Positions 6,764-14,224 of a stretch of 17,383 nucleotides of DNA are shown piece by piece. Positions within the stretch are counted from its first letter, which is position 1; each line of letters begins with the position of its first letter. The translations under genes were made by a program, and so were the position numbers. Source of the stretch: an uncultured Acetatifactor sp. (GTDB lineage Bacteria > Bacillota > Clostridia > Lachnospirales > Lachnospiraceae); assembly GCA_910586515.1 (NCBI GenBank), contig CAJUGL010000064.1, positions 1-17,383 of the forward strand, written 5' to 3'. The notes below the pieces were generated by a model. It had not been told where the DNA came from, did not search any database, and saw nothing but the letters and a program-made list of their open reading frames with translations.

Positions 6764-8233
6764 ATGAGAGAAAAAATGAAAAAATGTCTTTTCTATGTGC
6801 TGGCGGGGCTGATGATGCTGGCGACGCCCTTAACCGTTTCGGCGGAAGGGACCGCAAACTACTGTTTCGGCTCCGGAGGCCCTTACAGGAAGGCGCCTGT
6901 CGCCTATGAGGTGGAGAAAGTTTATCATGCTGTCGATTTGGAGGGCGTGGAGAATCTGAACGAACTGGAATCCATGTTTGTGACAGAGGATTCCATCTAT
7001 GTGGCGACGCTGAACGCCGTTTTGGTGTTGGATTATGATTTCAAGGTAAAGCATATTCTCTCCGAGTATGAGGACGAGAACGGGAATACCGTTAAAATTA
7101 ACGCTCCCCAGGGTCTCTTTGTCACGGATGAGGGAGAGTTGTATGTCTGTGAGCCAAACGCCGGTCATGTGCTGATTTTTGACAGGAATTATAAACTTCT
7201 GCACAATTACGGGCAGCCGGAGGGACTGGACATCTCGGTGGCCTACAAGCCCTCCCAGATTGTGGTGGACAGTCTGGACCGTATGTATATTATCGCGTCC
7301 GGTATTTATGAAGGAATTCTGGAAGTCAATTCCGACAATAAATTCCAGCGTTATTTCGGCTCTACCACGGTATCCATATCTCCCCTTGAGGTTTTCTTCC
7401 GGATGATTGCCACGGAAGAGCAGCTGAGCAAGCAGGCGCTGATTCTGCCCACGGAGTATTCCTCCATGACCATCAATGAGAAGGGATTTATTTATACCAC
7501 AATCCGGTCGTCGGAGGTGGAAAACCCCATTCGTCTGCTGAATGTAAACGGAAAGGATATCATGCCGGAGGACTGGCAGGGAGAGCACCCCATGGGAGAC
7601 TGGGGTTATGCTATAGCGCAGAGGGTTACGTCCGAGTCCGGCCCTTCCAATTTGTCCTACATTGACTGCAACGAGTACGGAATGTACATGGTGCTGGACA
7701 GGACCAGAAACAGAATCTTCACTTACGACGGAGCATCCAATGTACTCTTTGTATTCGGCGGCAGCGGAGACAAGGACGGATGCTTCAGAAATCCGGTGAG
7801 CGTCCGCTGGCTGGGAGACAGCAGCAGAGTGTTGGTTGCGGACAAGCTTGCCCAGTCAATCACTGTAATGAAGCCTACCAATTATGCCGGGGCCATTATT
7901 GAGGCGGTCAGGCTTGAGACGGAAGGCGACAGGGAGAACGCGGTCGTTGAGTGGCAGAAGGCCCTGGAGATGAACAGCAACTGCAGCGTGGCGAAGGATG
8001 CCATCGGCAGGGAGCTTTACTGGGAAGGACGCTATAAGGAATCTCAGGAGATCCTGGGGCAGATTTACCGGACCGATTACTATTCCATGGCGTTTGAGAA
8101 GACCAGAGAAGAGATAGTCCGCGCCTATGCGCCTGGGGCGGTGGCGGTTCTGGTGGTCCTGATTGTGGCTGTCAAGGCGGTCCGGCATGTAAGGAAAGGC
8201 CGTAAAGGAGGGGACGCTTATGCAAAAGGCTAG
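6764..8233 (+). CDS. Exported NHL-type beta-propeller protein with TPR-like region and C-terminal membrane anchor
   Basis: The likely role is a surface scaffold or sensor; no catalytic function is evident. I chose ATG 6764 because AGGGAGGG (6751-6758) is well spaced. An in-frame GTG at 6758 is part of that ribosome-binding site. The signal peptide runs to V-S-A at 25-27. Residues about 45-370 carry repeated blade-like units such as L-F-V-T-D-E-G-E-L-Y-V-C, I-V-V-D-S-L-D-R-M-Y and I-F-T-Y-D-G, typical of NHL/six-bladed propellers. Residues about 375-440 look like a pair of TPR helices, with the W-Q-K-A-L-E-M-N signature. A hydrophobic helix (about 455-475) then ends in a basic tail, so the propeller faces outwards and the C-terminus is cytoplasmic. 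It overlaps the Yip1-like gene by 14 bases, implying coupled expression. Lactonase-type enzymes share the propeller fold, but I see no clear metal-site pattern. Confidence 0.8.
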   Translation: MREKMKKCLFYVLAGLMMLATPLTVSAEGTANYCFGSGGPYRKAPVAYEVEKVYHAVDLEGVENLNELESMFVTEDSIYVATLNAVLVLDYDFKVKHILSEYEDENGNTVKINAPQGLFVTDEGELYVCEPNAGHVLIFDRNYKLLHNYGQPEGLDISVAYKPSQIVVDSLDRMYIIASGIYEGILEVNSDNKFQRYFGSTTVSISPLEVFFRMIATEEQLSKQALILPTEYSSMTINEKGFIYTTIRSSEVENPIRLLNVNGKDIMPEDWQGEHPMGDWGYAIAQRVTSESGPSNLSYIDCNEYGMYMVLDRTRNRIFTYDGASNVLFVFGGSGDKDGCFRNPVSVRWLGDSSRVLVADKLAQSITVMKPTNYAGAIIEAVRLETEGDRENAVVEWQKALEMNSNCSVAKDAIGRELYWEGRYKESQEILGQIYRTDYYSMAFEKTREEIVRAYAPGAVAVLVVLIVAVKAVRHVRKGRKGGDAYAKG

Positions 8234-8888
8234 CAGTTTTGATCTGAAGAAATGGTTGGACCGCGTGGTGGAGGAAGGCATTCGGTTCCCGCTGTATATG
8301 ATGGGCAAGCCCTTCAAGGCTTTCAGTGATATCAAATATGAGGGGAGAGGAAGCGTGCCGGCCTGCGTTGTCTTTATGCTGATGCTGATGCTTTTGAGCA
8401 TAATGCGTCAGTCCTATACGGGAGCCGTGTTTGTGGAAGTGGAACCCCGTTACATGAACATCTGGATGGTGATGATGGGAGCGCTTGCACAGACGGTGCT
8501 GTTGGTGGCGGCAAACTGGTCTGTATCCGTTCTGACCAACGGAAGCGGCAGCGCCAGGGAAATTTTCATGGTCGCCATGTACGCGCAGTATCCTTATATA
8601 TGGCTGAGCGCGCTGTATCTGGCGCTGTCCCATGTGCTGTCGCTGAACGAAGCGGCGCTGCTGAATTTCTGTCTGGCGCTGGGATTGGTGTGTACGCTTT
8701 TTTATGGCTTTATCGGACTTGTCTCGGTGCATGGTTTCGGTTTTTTCCAGGGAATTGCCTCCGTGGTGCTGACTATAATCGCGTTGGTGATCATTATCTT
8801 CATTATCCTTCTGTTGGTGATGATGGTCAGCGAGCTGGGGGCATTTCTGTCAACCGTGTGGGAGGAGATTGTGCTGCATTATTTCTAG
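8220..8888 (+). CDS. Yip1-like multi-pass membrane protein
   Basis: The protein is 222 residues long. A short amphipathic N-terminus (W-L-D-R and P-F-K-A-F) leads into about five hydrophobic segments, at roughly 43-62, 82-105, 125-145, 150-170 and 178-205. The P-x-x-A-F-x-D-I-K-Y-E-x-x-G-S pattern before the first segment is what bacterial Yip1-domain proteins show. An AAAGGAGG at 8204-8211 is well placed for ATG 8220 even though it lies inside the preceding gene. Its function in bacteria is not established. The 14-base overlap with the propeller gene and the position before the DUF5696-like gene suggest that these three products act together at the membrane (inference). Confidence 0.75.
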   Translation: MQKASSFDLKKWLDRVVEEGIRFPLYMMGKPFKAFSDIKYEGRGSVPACVVFMLMLMLLSIMRQSYTGAVFVEVEPRYMNIWMVMMGALAQTVLLVAANWSVSVLTNGSGSAREIFMVAMYAQYPYIWLSALYLALSHVLSLNEAALLNFCLALGLVCTLFYGFIGLVSVHGFGFFQGIASVVLTIIALVIIIFIILLLVMMVSELGAFLSTVWEEIVLHYF

Positions 8889-8905
8889 TACACAAGGGGG
8901 TACTG

Positions 8906-8926
8906 GTGTGCTGACATGCCGCACAC
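8906..8926 (+). other. Intergenic hairpin before the DUF5696-like gene
   Basis: GTGTGC (8906-8911) and GCACAC (8921-8926) are perfect inverse complements around a 9-base loop, in the 81-base gap between the Yip1-like and DUF5696-like genes. A weaker AGTAC/GTACT pair lies just before it (8887-8891 and 8900-8904). No T run follows, so a terminator is unlikely. It could be an mRNA processing or stability element. I see no convincing promoter in the gap. Confidence 0.3.
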
Positions 8927-8969
8927 GGATGCGTAGTTAATTAGTAAAAGAAAGGACGCAAGCAAGAGA

Positions 8970-11477
8970 ATGAGAAGATTATGGCAAAAGAAAACAGCAT
9001 TATTGTTTGCCCTGTTGTTCCTTGCAGCAGAAGTGCTGACTCCGATAAAGGCACTTGCTTATACAGTGGAATCGCCGAAGGAAGATACCGCCGGCATGGA
9101 GCTGGTGGCGCAGACTGACCAGGCGGAGCTTTATCTGAACAGAGAGGATGCGCTGCTATGTCTGGTGGACAAAAGCAGCGGCGCCGCGGTAAAGACCAAG
9201 ATCATGGACGGCGACAGCGGCAATGCCAATATCAAGGCAAACCAGAAATCAGATTTTATCATTTCTTATTATAAGGATATCAAAGCGGCAAACACGCTGT
9301 CCCAGGCCAACTATACCATGGCGGTGGAGCCGGGCCAGATGGAGTTCACTGAGGTAGACAACGGAATAAAGATTGCGTATACGCTGAAGGAGGATAAGCT
9401 TTCTCTGGACTGTGTGCCCAAGTATATTTCCGAGGAGCGGATGACTTCGCTGGTGTTGGACTACCTCTCGGTGAAGGAGCGTGAATGGATGTCGGATTTT
9501 TACCGCCTGTACGACGGAGTGTATACCCGTACCAGGGACGGAGGAGAGCTTCAGTCCACGATCCGTGCGATTTATAAGTTATTCTATGAAGTAGGCCAGT
9601 ATACGGAGGAGGATCTGGAGGCGGACAACGCGGAAAGCGGGTATGAGAGCGAGTGGAGCAATCTGGAGATCCGGGGTTCCCTGGAATATACGCTTGACGG
9701 AGGCGATCTGGTGGTGCGCATGCCCCTGGAGGAGCTGACGACAAACAACGAGGATGTCATCCTCTATTCGGTTACCCTGCTTCCCTATTTCCTGTCGGCA
9801 GGACTGGAAGAAAAGGGGTATTATGTGATGCCGGACGGGGCGGGCGCGGTGATCAATTTCAATAACGGCAAGGTCTTCGCGACAGATTATAACACCCGGG
9901 TATACGGGGGCGATGTGCTTCTGAATACGGAGCCGGTGCCTGCGGCGGATTACTCTGCCATGATGCCTGTCATAGGCGCGGTGTATGAGGACTATGCCCT
10001 GCTCGCCATCGTGGAAGACGGTCAGGGGGCGGCGGAGATCAATGCCAGGATTTCCGGCAAAACGGACAATTACAACACAGCATGGTTCACCTTTTATCTG
10101 ACGGAGAAGGAGAATGTGGCCAGTACCATCAGCTCCGGCGTCATGGTGAACCGCTGCGTGCAGGATCCCATTACGGGAGACCTTGCCGTCCGCTATAAGA
10201 TGATTACAGATGCGGAGGAGACGAATTATACGGGGCTGGCCCATCTTTACAGGCAGTACCTGACGGACAAAAACGTCTTAAGCGTTCTGGAGGACCGGGG
10301 CGCGGAGCTTTATCTGGAGCTGTTGGGCTCCACGTTGGAAGCCAAGACTTTCCTTGGTTTTCCCTACAGAGGGGTTAAAAGTCTCACTTCCTTTAAGGAA
10401 GCGGCGGGTATTTTGGAGGATTTGAGCGGCCGCGGAGTGAACGACGCCGTAATTCAGCTGGACGGTTGGCTGGACGGCGGACAGAGACATGAAAACTTAA
10501 GCAAGGTTAAGCTGGAGGGCGAGCAGGGCGGCAAAAAGAGCTTCAACGCCCTGGCAGAGAAGGCGGAGAGCCTGGGGTACGGGCTGTACCCGGATGTAGC
10601 CATGCAGTATATCTACCCTTCCTTTGACCTGTTTCAGAAGAACAGCGCCAAAAATTATGCCAAGAAATACGGCAGCAGGTATCTGAGCAATCAGTATGCG
10701 TGGCATACGGAGATAGCGATGGCAAGCTTTACCTCCAGGTTCAGCATGATCTGGTCGCCTTATCTGCTTTCACCGTCCCATCTGGCGAATTATACGCAGA
10801 AGGCGGTGAAGGGGCTGAGCAAGCTGGACGTCAAGGGCGTGACAGTGACGGATATGGGTGTTGAGCTGATCGGCGACTACAATGACAAAGCTCCCGTGAA
10901 CCGTGAAAACGCATTGGATAAAGTGGCGGAATCCATGGATATCCTGGAGCAGAGTTTCGATCTGGTGATGAAGGCCCCCTACCAATATGCATGGAAGGGC
11001 GTGCGGAAAATGAGCGATATGCCTACCAGAAGCACGGAGTATACCGTTTTTGATTATGATATACCGTTTCTGCAGCTGGTGTTGGACGGATGCGCTTCCT
11101 ACTCTACAGAGCCTCTGAATTATCAGACCCAGAAGGATACGTCGGAATTACTGCTGAAATGTATTGAGACCCGCAGCAATCCCAAATTTTATGTGATGGA
11201 GGCGCAGATGGGAGATCTGCGGTATGCGCTGTATGCGGATTACTATTCCATCAATTACGGAGAATGGGCCGAGCGTATTGCCCAGGTTTATAATGAATAC
11301 GCGGCATTCGCCGGCAAGGTGGCGGACAGCAATATCGCGCTGCACGAGACCGTTGCCGAGAAACTGGTGAAGGTAACTTATGAGAACGGCCTTACCGTGT
11401 ATGTGAACTACGGAGATAAGACGGTATCTGCCGACGGCAAAGAGGTGGCGGGACGCAGCTACCTGGTTGTAGAATAG
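8970..11477 (+). CDS. Large exported DUF5696-like protein, possible glycoside-hydrolase-type fold
   Basis: The protein is 835 residues, with a signal peptide (MRRLWQKK, hydrophobic core, A-L-A around residue 30) and no second membrane span, so it is extracellular or wall-associated. The N-terminal half (about 35-430) is rich in beta strands and contains Y-Y-V-M-P-D-G-A-G-A-V-I-N-F-N-N-G, which recalls the beta-sandwich domain preceding TIM barrels in several glycosidase clans. The middle (about 440-720) alternates strand and helix and includes D498 (QLDGW), D542 (LYPDVAMQ) and D628 (VTVTDMG) at likely strand ends. The last ~60 residues resemble a small beta C-terminal domain, with G-L-T-V-Y-V-N-Y-G. 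I assign it to DUF5696 by resemblance and by its neighbours; enzymatic activity is inference. The ribosome-binding site is weak: AAAGGA at 8951-8956 lies 13 bases upstream of the ATG. Permease pair B follows after 13 bases. Confidence 0.72.
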   Translation: MRRLWQKKTALLFALLFLAAEVLTPIKALAYTVESPKEDTAGMELVAQTDQAELYLNREDALLCLVDKSSGAAVKTKIMDGDSGNANIKANQKSDFIISYYKDIKAANTLSQANYTMAVEPGQMEFTEVDNGIKIAYTLKEDKLSLDCVPKYISEERMTSLVLDYLSVKEREWMSDFYRLYDGVYTRTRDGGELQSTIRAIYKLFYEVGQYTEEDLEADNAESGYESEWSNLEIRGSLEYTLDGGDLVVRMPLEELTTNNEDVILYSVTLLPYFLSAGLEEKGYYVMPDGAGAVINFNNGKVFATDYNTRVYGGDVLLNTEPVPAADYSAMMPVIGAVYEDYALLAIVEDGQGAAEINARISGKTDNYNTAWFTFYLTEKENVASTISSGVMVNRCVQDPITGDLAVRYKMITDAEETNYTGLAHLYRQYLTDKNVLSVLEDRGAELYLELLGSTLEAKTFLGFPYRGVKSLTSFKEAAGILEDLSGRGVNDAVIQLDGWLDGGQRHENLSKVKLEGEQGGKKSFNALAEKAESLGYGLYPDVAMQYIYPSFDLFQKNSAKNYAKKYGSRYLSNQYAWHTEIAMASFTSRFSMIWSPYLLSPSHLANYTQKAVKGLSKLDVKGVTVTDMGVELIGDYNDKAPVNRENALDKVAESMDILEQSFDLVMKAPYQYAWKGVRKMSDMPTRSTEYTVFDYDIPFLQLVLDGCASYSTEPLNYQTQKDTSELLLKCIETRSNPKFYVMEAQMGDLRYALYADYYSINYGEWAERIAQVYNEYAAFAGKVADSNIALHETVAEKLVKVTYENGLTVYVNYGDKTVSADGKEVAGRSYLVVE

Positions 11478-11490
11478 GGGGTGAAAGAAT

Positions 11491-12396
11491 ATGCAGGAGA
11501 CAAAAAAGAAACGGAAAAAAACCTCCGACTTTTACCGCAGGCAGGACAGATGGGCGCTTTTGATGATGACGCCATGGCTGATTGGCGTGGTATTCTTCTT
11601 TGTGAAACCGTTGGTTGAAGTAGTGATCTACAGTCTGAATGACATTCAGGTGACGCTTGGGGGATTGGACCAGACCTGGGTGGGACTGCAGAACTTTAAG
11701 TATGTATTGCGGGAACATGCCACGTTTTACCAGGATTTGATTCTTACCTTTTCCAATGCGCTGCCCAATACGGTGCTGATCATTTTCTTCTCTTTGTTTG
11801 CGGCCGTGCTTCTGAACGGGAAATTTAAGTTCCGGGGAGCGGCAAGGGTACTGTTTTTCCTGCCCATCGTGCTGGCGACGGATCTGATCAACGTGGAGCT
11901 GGTTGGCGTGACTTTAGAGGAGAGCGGGTCGGGAGCGGCCTCACAGTCCCTGAGCGGCGCCATGATGCTGGTGAATTTTCTGATTGACGGCGTGGGACTG
12001 CCCACGGAAGTGATTGCCGCACTTCTGGGCGTTATCTCCAATGTGTTTGAGACCATCAAGCTCAGCGGTGTGCAGATTTTGATTTTCCTGGCGGGTCTGC
12101 AGTCCGTCAGCCCCAGCATGTATGAGGTGGCGAAGATGGAAGGCGCGACGGCTTACGAAACTTTCTGGAAGGTTACGCTGCCCACCGTATCGCCCCTGGT
12201 GCTGACCAATGTGATCTATACGCTGACCGATAATCTGATGCGGACAAAGCTGATTGAAACGATTCAGACGACTGCATTCGGCAGCGCGCAGTACGGCTAC
12301 AGCGCGGCAATGAGTGTTTCCTTCCTGCTGCTGACGTTGGCAGTGGTAGGTGTTGTTTCCTTGATTCTGGGAAAGGTGGTGTTCTATAATGACTAA
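11491..12396 (+). CDS. Carbohydrate ABC transporter permease B1 (MalF/UgpA type)
   Basis: This is the first membrane subunit of a second sugar importer. A lysine-rich N-terminus (K-K-K-R-K-K) precedes a first span at about residues 24-46; further spans lie near 85-105, 112-130, 185-205 and 275-298. The EAA-type loop is degenerate: V-S-P-S-M-Y-E-V-A-K-M-E-G-A-T-A-Y-E-T-F-W with V-T-L-P after it (about 205-235), keeping the E-x-A and G positions. A segment at about 135-160 (GVTLEESGSGAAS) is an extended extracytoplasmic loop. The ribosome-binding site is AGGGGGTG at 11476-11483. Its 3' end overlaps permease B2 by 8 bases. It is clearly distinct from A1 and not a recent duplicate. Confidence 0.87.
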   Translation: MQETKKKRKKTSDFYRRQDRWALLMMTPWLIGVVFFFVKPLVEVVIYSLNDIQVTLGGLDQTWVGLQNFKYVLREHATFYQDLILTFSNALPNTVLIIFFSLFAAVLLNGKFKFRGAARVLFFLPIVLATDLINVELVGVTLEESGSGAASQSLSGAMMLVNFLIDGVGLPTEVIAALLGVISNVFETIKLSGVQILIFLAGLQSVSPSMYEVAKMEGATAYETFWKVTLPTVSPLVLTNVIYTLTDNLMRTKLIETIQTTAFGSAQYGYSAAMSVSFLLLTLAVVGVVSLILGKVVFYND

Positions 12397-13420
12397 ATCC
12401 AAGACCAGGCCTTCTGCCCGGGCAAAAGGCAGACGACTGCCCAAAACGGCGAATGAATGGGTTTTCTGGTTCCGGCGCAAGGGAGGACATATTTTGATGT
12501 CCATTCTGCGGTATGCACTGATTCTGAGCATAGGGTTTATTATTCTGATGCCCATACTGCAGATGATATCCAAATCTTTTATGTCGCCGGAGGAAGTGGG
12601 CAGTCCGGTTTCCACATGGGTTCCTTCAGCTTTTTCCATTGAGCACCTGTTTGTGGCGTTTCATCTGCTGGATTATCCCGCGTCGCTGGCGTATACCCTG
12701 GCGACTACGGCGCTGCAGGTGCTGCTGCAGATTCTGTCTGCGGCCATAACGGGCTATTCCTTTGCAAGACTTCGATCCAAGAAGCTTCAGAAGCTGTTTG
12801 CCGTGGTGATTTTGACCATCGTGGTGCCGCCGTCGGTTTTGATGCTGCCCCAGTACCTTTTCTTCAGGAATTTTGACATCTTCGGCATTATCAAGCTGAT
12901 CACTGGCTCCAGCATCAACCTGCTGGGCAATCCCGTTGCGCTGTATATGCTGGATTTCTTCGGCATGGGCTTAAAGGGCGGCCTGTATATCTTCATCTTC
13001 CGTCAGTTTTTCAGGGGACTTCCCAGGGAGCTGGAGGAAGCGGCGCACATGGACGGCTGTAGTTTCCTGGGCACATTGTTCAAGATTATCCTGCCCAACG
13101 CTGTTCCCGGCATTATCACCGTGGGCGTGCTGAGCTTTGTGTGGAACTGGAATGATACCTATTATACGAATCTGTTTGTGGCAAATAAACTGAATCTGAT
13201 GGTGAAGCTGAACTCTTCTTCCGCAGGAATGGACAATGCCCTGTGGGCAATTCACAAAAACGTTCCGGGAGATTTCTACTTCGAGCATACGAATATACTG
13301 TATCAGGCATCCATATTGACGGCCTCTTCACTGTTGGTTATCCTGCCGCTGATTGTGCTGTATATGTTTATTCAGAAGCGCTTTGTGGAGAGCGCAAGCA
13401 ATGCGGGCATCGTAGGCTGA
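12389..13420 (+). CDS. Carbohydrate ABC transporter permease B2 (MalG type)
   Basis: This is the partner of B1. A basic N-terminal extension of about 35 residues, longer than usual, precedes the first span (about 42-60), and I-S-K-S-F-M follows it in place of the common N-A-F-K. Five more hydrophobic segments follow. The EAA loop is canonical: ELEEAAHMDGCSFLGTLFK with I-I-L-P-N after it (about 214-236). A W-N-W-N-D-T motif near 253 matches the conserved F-x-x-x-W-N-x-(F/Y) region of this subfamily. ATG 12389 lies inside the end of B1, with AAAGGTGG at 12373-12380 as the ribosome-binding site, so translation is coupled. It is 343 residues long, slightly longer than A2. Confidence 0.9.
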   Translation: MTKSKTRPSARAKGRRLPKTANEWVFWFRRKGGHILMSILRYALILSIGFIILMPILQMISKSFMSPEEVGSPVSTWVPSAFSIEHLFVAFHLLDYPASLAYTLATTALQVLLQILSAAITGYSFARLRSKKLQKLFAVVILTIVVPPSVLMLPQYLFFRNFDIFGIIKLITGSSINLLGNPVALYMLDFFGMGLKGGLYIFIFRQFFRGLPRELEEAAHMDGCSFLGTLFKIILPNAVPGIITVGVLSFVWNWNDTYYTNLFVANKLNLMVKLNSSSAGMDNALWAIHKNVPGDFYFEHTNILYQASILTASSLLVILPLIVLYMFIQKRFVESASNAGIVG

Positions 13421-13465
13421 TGTGCGGAAAATAGTTTATCTTTGATGTAATGCAAAGTATTGTGT

Positions 13466-13507
13466 ATGGGGTTGCTGCATGTGAAGACTAAAGTGCAGCA
13501 GCCCCAT
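13466..13507 (+). other. Long intergenic hairpin (14-bp stem) after permease B2
   Basis: The arm at 13466-13479 (ATGGGGTTGCTGCA) pairs with 13494-13507 (TGCAGCAGCCCCAT) over 14 positions, with a single G-U wobble and a 14-base loop. No T tract follows on either strand, so it is not a standard terminator. Right after it, GGTCCG (13517-13522) and CGGACC (13534-13539) can form a second small stem. The pair sits in the 147-base gap between transport genes and the DUF624/LacI genes. An mRNA 3'-end stabiliser or a processing site limiting expression of the regulator would fit; this is inference. Confidence 0.6.
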
Positions 13508-13567
13508 TCCAAATGGTCCGGCGCAGGACCGCGGACCTGGGAATGAGGACAGAGAGGAGGCCGGAGA

Positions 13568-14224
13568 ATGGAGCAGGATGCGTTTGAGAGAATGCAGAAT
13601 TCCCGGATATATCGTTTTTTTGAGTTTTTATACATGCTTTTTCAGATAAATTTGTGTATGCTGCTGCTGACTTTATGCGGAATGGCCTTGTTTGGGCTGT
13701 TTCCCGCCATGTTTGCCGCAGCGGCTTATGTTAATGATGTGTTTGAGGGAAAGGAGGGAAAAGTATTCCGGTCCATGTGGGGTTACTTCAGGAAGTATTT
13801 TTGGACAGGGAATCTGCTGATGCTTCTCTATGCGCCGGCAGTGGCGCTGGGATTTTATGCGGTATATGGGCGGGAACTGAATACGGCGCTTTACTTTCTC
13901 CTTTTTTGCTGGCTGATCGGCGCTGTGGCGCTGCACTGGTATCTTCCGGCTGTGAACGTATTGTATCCGGAATTTCCCGTAAAGAAGAAGATTTTGTTTG
14001 CGCTGGTGGTAGCCTGCAGCCGGTGGATGACGACGCTTTTGTTTCTGGTTTTTCATGCGGCGTGGCTTTACGCAGTGCTGCTTGCGCCGCAGTTAATGAT
14101 GTTTATCGCATTTTCCACGCCGGTGTGGTTTACTCTGTGGAGGGTGAAGAAAGCGATGAAGCCGGAGAGCTTTTATGATCCGTGGGCGGAGGAAGAGGAG
14201 AATGGTGGGGGACATGACGAATAA
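13568..14224 (+). CDS. DUF624/YesL-like membrane protein
   Basis: This is a 218-residue membrane protein with about five hydrophobic segments (about 18-50, 75-95, 100-125, 140-158 and 160-185). DUF624 hallmarks are present near the N-terminus: a hydrophobic stretch with N-L, then L-x-G-L-F-P-A-M-F-A-A-A and, after a short charged gap, a W-x-Y-F-R-K-Y-F motif. DUF624 proteins are repeatedly found beside sugar ABC transporters and LacI or AraC regulators in Firmicutes (for example YesL in Bacillus), but their molecular job is not established. The start is ATG 13568, with AGAGGAGG at 13552-13559. The gene overlaps the regulator that follows by 11 bases, so both are likely read from one transcript. 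Confidence 0.85.
   Translation: MEQDAFERMQNSRIYRFFEFLYMLFQINLCMLLLTLCGMALFGLFPAMFAAAAYVNDVFEGKEGKVFRSMWGYFRKYFWTGNLLMLLYAPAVALGFYAVYGRELNTALYFLLFCWLIGAVALHWYLPAVNVLYPEFPVKKKILFALVVACSRWMTTLLFLVFHAAWLYAVLLAPQLMMFIAFSTPVWFTLWRVKKAMKPESFYDPWAEEEENGGGHDE

Noticed and set aside
4921..13420. A hidden ATP-binding subunit for the two transporters
   Set aside because: No frame on either strand shows Walker A, an ABC signature or Walker B motifs. A shared ATPase encoded elsewhere is the usual arrangement.
13466..13507. Intrinsic terminator
   Set aside because: The stem is strong, but there is no T tract after it on either strand.
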